A DNA stretch of 64,000 nt from an uncultured Olsenella sp. (GCA_934660915.1 CAKUIF010000004.1:62001-126000), one strand, 5' to 3'. Numbered from the stretch's first letter, positions 33,239 through 42,535 are shown. Numbers and translations are program-made. Notes: generated by a model not told the origin, from the sequence alone.

Positions 33239-33649
33239 TTAATCAGTGAACACGACCTCTTCAAGGATGCGGGCAGCGTTCTCGATGCATTTGGGACAGC
33301 TGCACAAAACCTCGCCGGTGTCGACTCCCTTAAGGTCCCGGCAACGCGTGGCCCCCGACGCCTCGGAGAAGCGCGCAACGACCTCGCGAGAGATCTTGTA
33401 CGTGTCTTTCTTCGTCGTGGGGTGCTCAAGGTCGGCGCCGGATTTGGCAAGGCCGCAGATGACGCAGGCGCCGCTCAGCGCTCCGCAGGTGCCCTCCATG
33501 CCGCCCATACCGAGGCCCAGGCCCTCGGTAGCGGCGAACAGCGTCCGCTTATCGGCTCCGACCAGGTCGGCATAGGCACAGGCTACCGCCTGGGCGCAGT
33601 TATAGCCCTTGTTGTGCAGAGCGGCGCAATCGGCAATACGCGACTCCAT
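33239..33649 (-). CDS. C_GCAxxG_C_C family putative redox protein
   Basis: A 136-residue soluble Cys-rich protein. The family spacing is visible: 'NKGYNCAQAVACAYADL' (Cys18, Cys24), 'GMEGTCGALSGACVICGL' (about 51-68) and C-terminal 'LCSCPKCIENAARIL'. Members are thought to bind metal or act in redox chemistry; no reaction is established. It follows HIT by 3 nt, with GGAGGGGG as RBS, so the two are co-transcribed. Confidence 0.85.
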   Translation of the reverse strand: MESRIADCAALHNKGYNCAQAVACAYADLVGADKRTLFAATEGLGLGMGGMEGTCGALSGACVICGLAKSGADLEHPTTKKDTYKISREVVARFSEASGATRCRDLKGVDTGEVLCSCPKCIENAARILEEVVFTD

Positions 33650-33652
33650 CGT

Positions 33653-34003
33653 CTATTCCCCCTCCGGAAGAAGGCCTTCACCGAGCTTCACGCCGCCGAG
33701 AACGTGCATGTGAAGGTGCATGACGGTCTGACCGGCATCGGCGCCGGTGTTCATAATGCAGCGAAAGCCCGTCTGGGAGATGCCCGTCTTTTCCGCAACC
33801 GCCTCGGCAGCATCGGACATCGACTTGAGCGTTTTGGCAGGAACGCCGTCGACGAAGTTTGCATAGTGCTCCTTGGGCACAACGAGCACGTGAACCGGGG
33901 CCTGCGGGTTCAGATCCCTGAACGCGACGACATTGTCGTCCTCAAAGAGAAAGTCGCTCGGAATCTCGCCGTTCGCGATCTTGCAGAAAATGCAGTCGGA
34001 CAT
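33653..34003 (-). CDS. HIT family hydrolase (HinT-like)
   Basis: A 116-residue HIT protein. It opens 'CIFCKIANGEIPSDFLFEDDNVVAFRDLNPQAPVHVLVVPKEHYANF' (over about 45 residues) and ends with the catalytic triad motif 'QTVMHLHMHVLGG' (His about 95-101). HinT enzymes hydrolyse purine nucleoside phosphoramidates. AAGGAG lies 7 nt before the ATG. Confidence 0.95.
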   Translation of the reverse strand: MSDCIFCKIANGEIPSDFLFEDDNVVAFRDLNPQAPVHVLVVPKEHYANFVDGVPAKTLKSMSDAAEAVAEKTGISQTGFRCIMNTGADAGQTVMHLHMHVLGGVKLGEGLLPEGE

Positions 34004-34034
34004 GGTTTTCTCCTTATGGTTGTAGGCGGGCCGT

Positions 34035-34298
34035 TTACTCGTTGATGAACGCGGTGGAGGGCGCCGAGACGGTGTCGGTCACGGGAGCGCTCTCGCTGGT
34101 TGCGTCAAGAAGCACGCGCACTTTCTGCTCGGCGTCGTTCAGGCGGGAACGAAGGCTGCGCAGAAGCTCAACTCCCCTGCCGTAGCGCTCGAGCGACTCC
34201 TCAAGCTCAAGATCGCCAGCCTCAAGCGAACGAACAATCTGCTCAAGCTCGATCGATGCTTCCTTAAAGCTCATCTCATCGATATTCTTTTCGGCCAT
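34035..34298 (-). CDS. xseB: Exodeoxyribonuclease VII small subunit
   Basis: An 87-residue, largely helical protein: 'SFKEASIELEQIVRSLEAGDLELEESLERYGRGVELLRSLRSRLNDAEQKVRVL' is the XseB coiled-coil core, followed by a short acidic tail. It binds XseA, encoded just upstream, to form the single-strand DNA nuclease. ATG at 34298 with AAAGGAGG upstream. Confidence 0.95.
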   Translation of the reverse strand: MAEKNIDEMSFKEASIELEQIVRSLEAGDLELEESLERYGRGVELLRSLRSRLNDAEQKVRVLLDATSESAPVTDTVSAPSTAFINE

Positions 34299-34339
34299 TA
34301 CGGCCTCCTTTCTACGTGCGAGCACGCATAGTTACGATT

Positions 34340-35707
34340 TTATCCCTGGTCTACTGATGTGACCTTCGCATCGATGCGGCCTTGCCCCAGTTGAACGCTG
34401 AGCGAATCTCCCACGCTGAGGGAGGACGCATCCTTGAGCACATGGCCGTCTTCGTCGCGAGCGATAGAGTAACCGCGGCCGAGCACCTTCAAAGGAGAGA
34501 GCGCGTCAAGCGTCGCAGCCAGTCTGCTCACCTCGGAATCTGGAACCCTAAGCAGCCTCGGTGCTATACCCGCTAGGCGCTGTGAATCGCGATCGAGCAC
34601 CTCGCGGCTATGGCGAAGCAACCGGGGAAGCGCGCCGTGAAGCCTTTCGGAAGTCTGCTCGAGCTCAGACTGGCGAGCATGAATGCCTGCAGCCGGATCG
34701 GTAAGACAAGGCCTCGAGCCGAGCGCATCGAGGAAGGCCCCCTCACGCTTAAGCCTTGCAGTCATAGCGGAGGCTGCGAGCTTGCCCGTAGACTCAACGC
34801 CTGCGAACTCGCGCTCGAGCATGGAGCGCATAGAGTTCCCGAGTCGAACCTGGCGCTGGATCATTTGCCGCTCTACGTCGTCTATAGCCGGGGCAACCGA
34901 CTCCGCCGCCGCCGTGGGAGTCGAGCACCTGCGATCGGCGACCATATCGGCGATTGAAGTGTCCGGCTCGTGCCCAATACCGGTAACAACGGGAACGGGG
35001 CACTCGGCAACGGCGCGAGCGACCGATTCGTCGTTGAAACACATGAGGTCCTCGAACGAGCCTCCGCCACGAACGAGGAGCACAGCGTCAGGGCAGGAGG
35101 CGGCGGCAACCTGAAGGGCGCGGACAATGGTCGCAGGGGCCCCCGCGCCCTGCACACTGCAACCGACGACATCAATGAGGACCAGGGGGTTCCTTCGCGC
35201 GAGCGTGCGCTTGACGTCCTCGATCACCGAGCCGGAAAGCGAAGTGCAGACGCAAATCCTTGTGCAGAACGCGGGGATGCGGCGTTTACGCGAAGGGTCC
35301 ATAAGGCCTTCTCGCTCAAGCTTGCGAGCAAGCTCGGCAACCTGCTGCCTCAAGACTCCCTCGCCGGCAACGGACATACTGTTGGCGACAAACGAGAGGC
35401 GACCGGAAGCCTTGTAGATATCGAACTTGCCGGTGAGCTGGATCTGCAGACCGTCCTTGAGCTCAAAGCCGGCGTGGGCGTATACGCCTCGCCAAGCGAT
35501 GACGCTCATCGAAGCGCCGTCGTCCTTGACCTCGAAATAGCAATGTCCGCTGCGGGCGTTAGGCCCCCGGAATCCGGACACCTCGCCCGTGACCGAAAGA
35601 GACGGCCAGGCAGATACGTTGCCCTTTGCGAGCCCCACCGCTTCCGATACGGAAAGGGAGTCTTGTCCCGTTGCCGCCACGGCGCTACCCCCGATCCCTG
35701 TCGCCAT
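34340..35707 (-). CDS. xseA: Exodeoxyribonuclease VII large subunit
   Basis: A 455-residue protein. The N-terminal OB fold contains 'LSVTGEVSGFRGPNARSGHCYFEVKDDGASMSVIAWRG'; the catalytic domain has 'VVTGIGHEPDTSIADMVADRRCSTPTAAAESVAP' and 'LVRGGGSFEDLMCFNDESVARAVA'; a helical C-terminus ends with 'VLGRGYSIARDEDGHVLKDA'. The ATG at 35707 lies inside the end of the upstream peptidase gene (23-nt overlap), so translation is probably coupled. With XseB it degrades single-stranded DNA from both ends. Confidence 0.95.
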   Translation of the reverse strand: MATGIGGSAVAATGQDSLSVSEAVGLAKGNVSAWPSLSVTGEVSGFRGPNARSGHCYFEVKDDGASMSVIAWRGVYAHAGFELKDGLQIQLTGKFDIYKASGRLSFVANSMSVAGEGVLRQQVAELARKLEREGLMDPSRKRRIPAFCTRICVCTSLSGSVIEDVKRTLARRNPLVLIDVVGCSVQGAGAPATIVRALQVAAASCPDAVLLVRGGGSFEDLMCFNDESVARAVAECPVPVVTGIGHEPDTSIADMVADRRCSTPTAAAESVAPAIDDVERQMIQRQVRLGNSMRSMLEREFAGVESTGKLAASAMTARLKREGAFLDALGSRPCLTDPAAGIHARQSELEQTSERLHGALPRLLRHSREVLDRDSQRLAGIAPRLLRVPDSEVSRLAATLDALSPLKVLGRGYSIARDEDGHVLKDASSLSVGDSLSVQLGQGRIDAKVTSVDQG

Positions 35708-36398
35708 ACTGGCCGAGCAGGTACACAAGCTGAAGGATGGAGACAAGCGCAGCCGCCACGTAGGTGAGAGCAGCCGCGGTGAGAACCTGTCGGGCGCCCT
35801 TCTGGTCGAGCCCGGACCCGTACTTTCCGAGGTACTCCACAGCGCGACGGGACGCGTCAATCTCAACCGGCAGCGTGACCAGGGAGAACACGACGGTCGC
35901 GGCAAACAGGAAGATGGCGACCTTAACAAGGCCCATGGCGTTCATGAAGACGCCGATCATGAGAACAGCCATCCAGGCGTTTGAAGCAAAGCTGACGACC
36001 GGCGCAAGGGCACGACGCAGCCGATACATCGAGAAACCCTTCTGCGCCTGGACGGCATGGCCGGCCTCATGGCATGCAACGGCAACGGAGGCAACGGAAG
36101 CCCCTGAGAAGTTTGCCGAGGAAAGGTGAAGTCGGCCGTCGGATGGATTGAAGTTGTCGGTAAGCTCGCCTGCGATGCGATCGATACCGATATTCGAGGC
36201 TCCGCCCTCGTCAAGCATCCTGCGGGCGACCTCGGCGCCCGAGCCGGGTAGCGATGCCCGAACGCCGGACCATTTGCGGTACGTTGTCTTGATATAGCTC
36301 TGAGTGGCAAGGCCGAGAATGAGGGAGACGATGACGAGGAGTATGTATGATGTGTTCAGCCCCGCACCGTAGCCGTAGCTGTAGTAACTGTAAGGCAT
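35685..36398 (-). CDS. Neutral zinc metallopeptidase, membrane-bound (YugP-like)
   Basis: A 237-residue protein with a Tyr-rich N-terminus (PYSYYSYGYG), a first membrane helix (about 17-35), the zinc motif 'VAVACHEAGHAVQAQKGFSMYRLR' (HEAGH about 108-112) and two or three C-terminal helices. This is the Zn-peptidase_2 family; its substrates are unknown. The ATG at 36398 has GGAG 7 nt upstream. It overlaps xseA by 23 nt. Confidence 0.9.
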   Translation of the reverse strand: MPYSYYSYGYGAGLNTSYILLVIVSLILGLATQSYIKTTYRKWSGVRASLPGSGAEVARRMLDEGGASNIGIDRIAGELTDNFNPSDGRLHLSSANFSGASVASVAVACHEAGHAVQAQKGFSMYRLRRALAPVVSFASNAWMAVLMIGVFMNAMGLVKVAIFLFAATVVFSLVTLPVEIDASRRAVEYLGKYGSGLDQKGARQVLTAAALTYVAAALVSILQLVYLLGQYGDRDRG

Positions 36399-36507
36399 AT
36401 GAGGCTCCAATCGAATCGCTGTGTTGGTCTTATATACCCCTCAACGGAGTCGGGTCATTCTAGGACGAGGATGGGACAACAATTCAAGGAGCCGCGCGCC
36501 TTCACGG

Positions 36508-37638
36508 CTAGAGGATCTCAATCCTTCCTTCCTTGATGGTGAGCCCAAGCTCGCCGGCCAAGAGCAGCTCGAGCTGCTTTCCAGCCACCTCATGCCTCCA
36601 GCCACAACACAGTTTTCCTGTCTTCGAGCCGCAAAGAAGGTCATTGAGGTCGTCCTTATTTGCAATGATCTGAGGAGCGATGCCTGTTTTGTCGGCGACA
36701 ACGCGCACCACCGCGCTCATGAGGTCGAGGGCGCCGTCCTTGTCAGGCGAGGGCTTGAGGCGCTTGATGGCGGCGGGACAATCGGAAGAAGGACGATCGA
36801 TTCCCCGCTGGACCGCCGACACGACGCCACGCGCGTCTTGTTCCGACAGCTTCTCGAGACCTCGAATACGGCGAAGACGAGGAAGAGAGGTGGGCGTCCT
36901 GTGGCAGATCTCAACGATGACCTCATCGGACATGAGCCATTTTCGGGGAATGTCTCGCCCGGCGGCGGTCTCTTCTCGCCAGGAGCAAACTTCCTGCGCT
37001 ATAGCGAGCTGACGCCTCGTGAGCGTGCTAGCGCGCTTTAGGCGCAGGTATGAGTCCCGAAAATCCTTACGGATACGTGAGGGGTCGGAAACCTCCTCCA
37101 TCTCGGGCATGACCCAGGAAAGACGATTGGATTCGATGAGCCGTTTGACCATGGTCTCGTAGATATCGAGCAGGTATCGGACATCGTCTTCGGCGTAGAC
37201 AAGCTGCTCGGGATCAAGGGGGCGCTGCGACCAATCGGTCAGGGCCTCAGCCTTCGCGAGCTGGACGCCGCAGAAGGAATCAACGAGAGGGCCATAGCCG
37301 ATCTGCTGTCGAAGCCCCAAGAAAGCGGCGGCGATTTGCGTGTCGAAGACGTTGCGGCAAATGCATCCCATCCCGTCGTAAATGACTTCCAAATCCTGGG
37401 AACAGGCGTGAAAGACCTTGACGACGTCAGGATTCTCGAAGATAGACGCAAGCGGAGAGAGATCCTTGATGGTTATAGGGTCGATGGCGACGATGTTTCC
37501 GCCCGCATTGACCTGAATAAGGCAGAGGCGGGGATAATAGGTCTTCTCGCGGAGAAACTCGGTGTCGACGGCGATGACACGGCATTTTGAGGCGCTCTCG
37601 CAGAAGGCCTCGAGCTCATCTTGGGTGGAAAGATACAC
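36508..37638 (-). CDS. rnd: Ribonuclease D family exonuclease
   Basis: A 376-residue DEDD 3'-5' exoribonuclease. The exonuclease signatures are 'RVIAVDTEFLREKTYYPRLCLIQV' (Exo I, Asp/Glu), 'KVFHACSQDLEVIY' (Exo II) and 'YAEDDVRYLLDIYETM' (Exo III). An HRDC-like domain follows ('LTRRQLAIAQEVCSWREETAAGRDIPRKWLMSDEVI'). RNase D trims tRNA and other structured RNA 3' ends. The start codon is a GTG at 37638. It is divergent from the lipid-kinase gene. Confidence 0.92.
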   Translation of the reverse strand: MYLSTQDELEAFCESASKCRVIAVDTEFLREKTYYPRLCLIQVNAGGNIVAIDPITIKDLSPLASIFENPDVVKVFHACSQDLEVIYDGMGCICRNVFDTQIAAAFLGLRQQIGYGPLVDSFCGVQLAKAEALTDWSQRPLDPEQLVYAEDDVRYLLDIYETMVKRLIESNRLSWVMPEMEEVSDPSRIRKDFRDSYLRLKRASTLTRRQLAIAQEVCSWREETAAGRDIPRKWLMSDEVIVEICHRTPTSLPRLRRIRGLEKLSEQDARGVVSAVQRGIDRPSSDCPAAIKRLKPSPDKDGALDLMSAVVRVVADKTGIAPQIIANKDDLNDLLCGSKTGKLCCGWRHEVAGKQLELLLAGELGLTIKEGRIEIL

Positions 37639-37742
37639 GCAGGCTCGATTCTTATAGATATTTGAGTACCATTCAAAAGAGCGCAGACGCGCTCTCGGGT
37701 AAACATCATACAGACAAATGCCCCGCCGCCGAGGAGGAAGAC

Positions 37743-38720
37743 GTGCGAACCCTCATTGTTCATAACCCGAAGTCGGGCTTCGGCTCAGATGCTATCTACC
37801 AGTTCCAGCGTGCCATCATACGCGAGGGCGACGAGTGCGTCTTTAGGCTGCTACCCGCCGGGGTTGACGCCGCCGAAGCCGTAGAAGACGCAGAGGGATT
37901 CGACGTCGTGGTGGTCTCCGGCGGCGACGGCACCGCCTCTTCTGTCCTCACCGCACTCGCGGGAAGCAGTATTCCCGTCTGCGTGTTTCCCTCGGGCACC
38001 GCGAACCTCTTCAACGCAAACCTGGGAAACACGCCGGAGCCTCAGTCGCTCGCGCGCGCATGTCGCATCGGCAAAACAGCAGATGTGGATCTCGGGCTTA
38101 TATCCTGGGCGGGCGCCAATGGCGAGCTGCAAGAGCGAGGCTTCGCGCTTATGAGCGGCACGGGCTACGATGCCCAGCTTATGCAGGCGGCGCTCCCCAA
38201 CAAGGAGCTTATGGGCTCGGCAGCCTACTACGCCGCAGCAGTGGAGAATCCAAAGCCTGAGGTCATTGACTTCACCGTTACCGTTGACGGAACCGCGCAC
38301 AAGTGTCGCGGCATCACGTGCCTCGTTGCCAACAACGCCACGATCCAAAACGAGATCCAGATCGTGCCCAACTGCCGCATGGACGATGGGCTTCTTGACG
38401 TCATCGTCGTCGAAATCTCAAACGCGGCGCAGCTCATCCGCCCGCTCTTCTTTGGTCTTGTGGACCGTGGGGGCAGCAAGATAGGCCGGCCCCACATCAG
38501 GACGTTCAGCGGCAAGCACATCGTCGTCGAGACCAGCAGGCCGGTCCCGCTCGAGGTTGACGGAGAGACCGAGAACGCCATGGTCACTCGATACGAAGCA
38601 CGAGTGATGCCGAGTGCCGTGCGCGTGGTCGTTGACGCGATGAGTTCCTATGGCAGCAAAAGCGAAAACTCAAACGGCTTCGGAGGCACGGAGGACGTTG
38701 CCTATCCCAGCAGGCGGTAA
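37743..38720 (+). CDS. Diacylglycerol kinase family protein (YegS/BmrU-like)
   Basis: A 325-residue lipid-kinase-fold protein. It begins 'TLIVHNPKSGFG' and has the nucleotide loop 'VVVSGGDGTASSVLTALAGSSIPVCVFPSGTANLFNANLG' (GGDGT at about residues 58-62). The C-terminal domain has 'CRMDDGLLDVIVVE' and 'VPLEVDGE'. It may phosphorylate diacylglycerol or another lipid; which one is not shown. Start is a GTG with GAGGAGGA 6 nt upstream. It is not in an operon. Confidence 0.88.
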   Translation: MRTLIVHNPKSGFGSDAIYQFQRAIIREGDECVFRLLPAGVDAAEAVEDAEGFDVVVVSGGDGTASSVLTALAGSSIPVCVFPSGTANLFNANLGNTPEPQSLARACRIGKTADVDLGLISWAGANGELQERGFALMSGTGYDAQLMQAALPNKELMGSAAYYAAAVENPKPEVIDFTVTVDGTAHKCRGITCLVANNATIQNEIQIVPNCRMDDGLLDVIVVEISNAAQLIRPLFFGLVDRGGSKIGRPHIRTFSGKHIVVETSRPVPLEVDGETENAMVTRYEARVMPSAVRVVVDAMSSYGSKSENSNGFGGTEDVAYPSRR

Positions 38721-38749
38721 CGCATCTACGAGGGAGCTTCAATATAATA

Positions 38750-38796
38750 CGGCGCCCGAATAAGTCCCCCTATCGACAAGGCTTATTCAGGCGCCG
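38750..38796. terminator. Bidirectional terminator between convergent genes
   Basis: A 15-bp hairpin with one mismatch (arms CGGCGCCCGAATAAG at 38750-38764 and CTTATTCAGGCGCCG at 38782-38796). A-rich and T-rich bases flank both sides. It separates the lipid-kinase gene from the oxidoreductase gene. Confidence 0.8.
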
Positions 38797-38809
38797 CTTT
38801 CAAAGAACA

Positions 38810-39859
38810 TCAGGAAGACAAATCTGCCGGGAAGACAACTCCCATCTGACGGCGAGCCTCATCCATAACGCGAAGCGTCCCGAGGGTGATGTCGCGGAAG
38901 CGCGTCAGATCGCGCTCGCCACGAACGCCGTCGGCAAACGCCTGGATTTCGCAGGCCATATCACGCTCAGGCGGCGTCACGTCAATAGGGTGACCCTCCC
39001 CGGTCTCCAAACGGAACAGCATGCCCTTATCCTCGTGGTCGTATACGCGCAGGTTCTCGGGACAAGACACCTGATCCCAGACGAGCGTCGCGTTCTCACC
39101 CTGAACTTGGCAGGCGATCTTGTCGTCGGAAATCTTTCCGAAGGTAAGGCTCACCGCCTTATCAGGGTAACCGAGCGCGATGACCCCGGAGAGATCGATG
39201 GTTCGGCAAGGATCCTCCTCTACGCAGCCGGGGACTTCCGCCGTGACGCCGGCGGCGCAGACACGCTCAGGCTCGCCAAAAAGGGCGATGGCAGGAGCGA
39301 CGCAGTAAACGCCGATATCCATGAGCGCACCCGCAGACATCGCGGGGTCGAAGATATTGATCCTCTCCCCCGACCTCAGCTTGGCGACGCGCGAGGTCAC
39401 CTTGGAGAACGAGAAATTGGCGAGCCTGACCTGTCCGATTTGCTCAACCTCATGCTCAATACGCCCAAATGTGTTCACATGCAGGTTGCGCATCGCCTCC
39501 ATTGCTACGACGCCCGAGGCGTCGGCGGCGGAGAACACGTCCTCGGCTTCATGGGCGTTCGAGGCGAAGGACTTCTCGACGAGCACATGCTTGCCCGCGC
39601 GCAAAAGCTCGATAGCCTGAGGAGCGTGCAGCGCATTGGGGCTCGAAATGTACACGGCGTCGATTTGGTCGCTCGATGCGAGGGCGGACAGATCGTCGAA
39701 GGCAAGCGAGGCGCCATGGGCAACGGAGAAGTCGCGCGCCTTGTCTAGCGAGCGGGAGTAACAGCCAACGAGCGCGGTGCCGGGGATATCTTTAAGAGCA
39801 TTGACAAACTGCTCGCAGATACCGCTCGTGCCGATGGTTGCAAAGCGAATGGTCTCCAT
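38810..39859 (-). CDS. Gfo/Idh/MocA family oxidoreductase
   Basis: A 349-residue NAD(P)-dependent dehydrogenase-fold protein. Rossmann start 'IRFATIGTSGICEQFVNAL', then 'DAVYISSPNALHAPQAIELLRAGKHVLVEKSFASNAHEAE' with the EK(S/P) motif, and the C-terminal substrate domain with 'DIGVYCVAPAIALFGEPE'. The family oxidises or reduces sugars and related compounds; the substrate is not known. ATG at 39859 has GGAGGG 4 nt upstream. Divergent from the thioesterase operon. Confidence 0.92.
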   Translation of the reverse strand: METIRFATIGTSGICEQFVNALKDIPGTALVGCYSRSLDKARDFSVAHGASLAFDDLSALASSDQIDAVYISSPNALHAPQAIELLRAGKHVLVEKSFASNAHEAEDVFSAADASGVVAMEAMRNLHVNTFGRIEHEVEQIGQVRLANFSFSKVTSRVAKLRSGERINIFDPAMSAGALMDIGVYCVAPAIALFGEPERVCAAGVTAEVPGCVEEDPCRTIDLSGVIALGYPDKAVSLTFGKISDDKIACQVQGENATLVWDQVSCPENLRVYDHEDKGMLFRLETGEGHPIDVTPPERDMACEIQAFADGVRGERDLTRFRDITLGTLRVMDEARRQMGVVFPADLSS

Positions 39860-39969
39860 GACACCCTCCGGACAAGTTAGGGTTTCTTTTTTGCTTGTGC
39901 CCGATTCTATGGCAAGTCTTTGGCTTCCGCTGGGATAATAACGAAGGTTAACCCAAGGAGGACCCTGGA

Positions 39970-40695
39970 ATGTATTCACTCAAAGGACGCGTCCGCTACA
40001 GCGAATGCGACGAGAACGGGCGCCTTTCGCTCGTGGGAATGATCAATTACCTGCAGGACTGCTCGACATTTCACAGCGAAGAGGTTGCCGAAGGCCTTCG
40101 AGGCTTAGGCAAAGAAGGGCTAGGCTGGATTCTTGCCGCATGGCGAATCGAAATCGACAGGCTGCCTGAATTCGGCGAGAACATCGAAGTGAAGACGTGG
40201 TCGTATGAGATGAAGAGCCTTCACGCGATGAGGAACTACGAGCTGTTCGACCAAGAAGGGCGCTCTTGTGTGAGGGCCGAGTCGCAATGGCTTCTCTACA
40301 GCTTCAAGGACAACAGAATCATCAGGATTCCCGAGTCGCAAAAGGTATACCTCGAGAATATCCCGCGAATCCCTATGCCGAAGATGGAACGCAAGCTCAA
40401 AGCCGAAGGCGAGGGAATGCCCACTCACCCGATCATCGTTGGGGAGCAGTACCTCGATACCAATAAGCACGTAAACAACGCCCAATATGTCCTCATGGCC
40501 TTTGACGCCCTCGCGGAGGCGGGAATCAAGGCGCCTCTTGACACGCTAAGCGTTCAGTACCGGGATATGGCCTACCTCGGAGACGTCATCGTGCCCTCAA
40601 TACACGAGTGCGAGAACGGAAAAACCGTCTCGCTCACCGATGGGAACGATGCTGTATATGCCATCGTGAGATTCCAGGAAAGGGACAGTCAGTGA
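39970..40695 (+). CDS. Acyl-ACP thioesterase
   Basis: A 241-residue double hot-dog protein. First hot-dog: 'GRVRYSECDENGRLSLVGMINYLQDCSTFHSEE' and 'WRIEIDRLPEFGENIEVKTW'. Second: 'LDTNKHVNNAQYVLMAFDALAE', the catalytic-site motif of FatA-type thioesterases. It would release fatty acids from acyl carrier protein. The ATG has AAGGAGG 7 nt upstream. First of four closely spaced plus-strand genes, with the next start overlapping its stop (GTGA). Confidence 0.92.
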   Translation: MYSLKGRVRYSECDENGRLSLVGMINYLQDCSTFHSEEVAEGLRGLGKEGLGWILAAWRIEIDRLPEFGENIEVKTWSYEMKSLHAMRNYELFDQEGRSCVRAESQWLLYSFKDNRIIRIPESQKVYLENIPRIPMPKMERKLKAEGEGMPTHPIIVGEQYLDTNKHVNNAQYVLMAFDALAEAGIKAPLDTLSVQYRDMAYLGDVIVPSIHECENGKTVSLTDGNDAVYAIVRFQERDSQ

Positions 40696-41111
40696 ACACC
40701 GTGCACGTGGCGGCAGCCATCATCCAGAACGACCAAAAGCAGATTCTCGCCGCAAAGAGAAGCGACGTGGACGCGGGCCCCGCGTGGGAATTCCCCGGCG
40801 GAAAGATCGAAGACGGCGAGAATGCTGAGGATGCGCTAAGGCGAGAGATACAGGAGGAGCTTGGCTGCGGGCTTCAGCTCGTGCTCCCCTTCGACACGAT
40901 AGAGGCGGACTATCCCGATTTCCATCTTTCCATGGAGACCTTCGTCTGCACGCTGGCGCCCGAGAGCACGCTCAGCCCCAAAGAGCATGCCGAGCTAAGA
41001 TGGATCACTAAAAACGACATCACCTCCGTCGACTGGCTCCCGGCAGACAAAGAAGCCGCGACCAAGCTCGGGATGTTCTGGGATATGTTCTTCGAGTCAG
41101 AGCACCTATAA
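40692..41111 (+). CDS. NUDIX hydrolase (MutT-like)
   Basis: A 139-residue protein with an intact Nudix box 'GGKIEDGENAEDALRREIQEELGC' split as GX5EX7REXXEEXG. 'ILAAKRSDVDAGPAWEFPGG' precedes it, the pattern of 8-oxo-dGTP diphosphatases. The GTG start overlaps the thioesterase TGA. Sanitising nucleotide pools next to thyA and folA would be coherent. Confidence 0.93.
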   Translation: MNTVHVAAAIIQNDQKQILAAKRSDVDAGPAWEFPGGKIEDGENAEDALRREIQEELGCGLQLVLPFDTIEADYPDFHLSMETFVCTLAPESTLSPKEHAELRWITKNDITSVDWLPADKEAATKLGMFWDMFFESEHL

Positions 41112-41144
41112 AAGCTAAGAAGCCCCGCAAAAGGAGGAAGCCAA

Positions 41145-41993
41145 GTGAGCAAGGCCGACGATATCTTCTGCGCCATGTGCGCGGACATCATCAACAACGG
41201 CACGACGACCGAGGGACAGAAGGTCCGCCCGCGCTGGGAGGACGGGACGCCCGCATATACCATCAAAAAATTCGGCGTCTGCAACCGCTACGACCTTCGC
41301 GAGGAGTTCCCTGCCCTCACCCTGCGTCGGACCGCTTTAAAGTCGGCGATGGACGAGGTTCTATGGATCTACCAGCGAAAGTCCAACAATATCCATGACC
41401 TCAATTCCCATATTTGGGATGAATGGGCGGATGAGAACGGCTCCATCGGCAAGGCCTACGGCTATCAAATCGGCGTGAAGTCTCATTATCCCCAGGGCGA
41501 CCTCGACCAGATGGACAAGGTTCTTCTAGACCTCCGCGAAACTCCGTATTCCCGAAGGATCATGACGAACACCTATGTGTTCTCCGACCTCTCGGAAATG
41601 AACCTGTACCCGTGCGCCTACTCCGTCACCTATAACGTGACCCAGGAACCTGACGAAGACCGACCGACGCTCAATATGCTTCTGAATCAGCGGAGCCAAG
41701 ACGTATTGGCGGCCAACAACTGGAATGTCTGCCAGTACGCCATCCTTCTTATGATGGTCGCCCAGGTCAACAACATGATTCCCGGAGAACTCGTGCACAT
41801 GATCGCCGATGCGCACATCTACGACCGCCACGTCGACATCGTCCGTGAGCTCATCTCGAGGCCGCATCACGCCGCCCCGAAGGTAAGCCTCAATCCTGAC
41901 GTAAAGGATTTCTATGCCTTCACGACAGCCGACCTCATTGTTGAGGGCTATGAGCACGGTCCCCAGGTCAAGAACATCCCCATAGCCGTCTAA
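41145..41993 (+). CDS. thyA: Thymidylate synthase
   Basis: A 282-residue ThyA, which methylates dUMP using methylene-THF and releases dihydrofolate. Visible are 'TLRRTALKSAMDEVLWIYQRKSNNIHDL', 'YGYQIG', the catalytic Cys157 in 'NLYPCAYSVTYNV' (the usual His after Cys is Ala here), 'NQRSQDVLAANNWNVCQYAILLMMVAQ' and 'GELVHMIADAHIYDRHVD'. The start is a GTG with AAGGAGG upstream. folA follows by 14 nt, the classic pairing that regenerates THF. Confidence 0.96.
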   Translation: MSKADDIFCAMCADIINNGTTTEGQKVRPRWEDGTPAYTIKKFGVCNRYDLREEFPALTLRRTALKSAMDEVLWIYQRKSNNIHDLNSHIWDEWADENGSIGKAYGYQIGVKSHYPQGDLDQMDKVLLDLRETPYSRRIMTNTYVFSDLSEMNLYPCAYSVTYNVTQEPDEDRPTLNMLLNQRSQDVLAANNWNVCQYAILLMMVAQVNNMIPGELVHMIADAHIYDRHVDIVRELISRPHHAAPKVSLNPDVKDFYAFTTADLIVEGYEHGPQVKNIPIAV

Positions 41994-42007
41994 AGGAGAG
42001 CGACCAC

Positions 42008-42517
42008 ATGAACATGAGCTCGATTCTTCCGAATTTCCGCGCGATCGTGGCCGTATGCGACGACTGGGGCATTGGCAAAGCCGGGGATATGCTCGTTCAC
42101 AACCGCGAGGACATGAGATCCTTCGTTCGGCACACCAAGGGCCACACGGTGCTCATGGGGCGAAAAACCCTCGAGAGCTTCCCCGACGCGAAGCCCCTGG
42201 CGGACAGGAGGAATATCGTGGTATCGAGGGATAAGAGCTACGCACCCGAGGGCGTCGAGATGGCTCGATCCATCGATGAGGCAGTTAAGCTCGCCGACAG
42301 CGACGAAGTATGGGTCATCGGAGGAGGGCAGATCTACTCGGCACTTCTCCCCCGCTGCGCGGAGGCCATCGTGACAAAGAACCACTGCCTGTGTGATGCG
42401 GACACGTTCTTCCCAAACCTTGACGAGGAGCCCTCCTGGGAAGTGGCCGATATCGAGGATGGAGGTGTGACGAAATCCGGTATACCGTTCGAGTTCGTCA
42501 CCTACCGGAGAGCTTAA
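42008..42517 (+). CDS. folA: Dihydrofolate reductase
   Basis: A 169-residue DHFR: 'FRAIVAVCDDWGIGKAGDMLVHNREDMRSFVRHTKGHTVLMGRKTLESFP' covers the N-terminal substrate and NADPH regions in about 50 residues, and 'EVWVIGGGQIYSALLP' is the second NADPH motif. It reduces the dihydrofolate made by ThyA. ATG with AAAGGAGAG upstream. Last gene of the operon. Confidence 0.96.
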   Translation: MNMSSILPNFRAIVAVCDDWGIGKAGDMLVHNREDMRSFVRHTKGHTVLMGRKTLESFPDAKPLADRRNIVVSRDKSYAPEGVEMARSIDEAVKLADSDEVWVIGGGQIYSALLPRCAEAIVTKNHCLCDADTFFPNLDEEPSWEVADIEDGGVTKSGIPFEFVTYRRA

Positions 42518-42535
42518 ATCCGCAAAGGGACTTGC

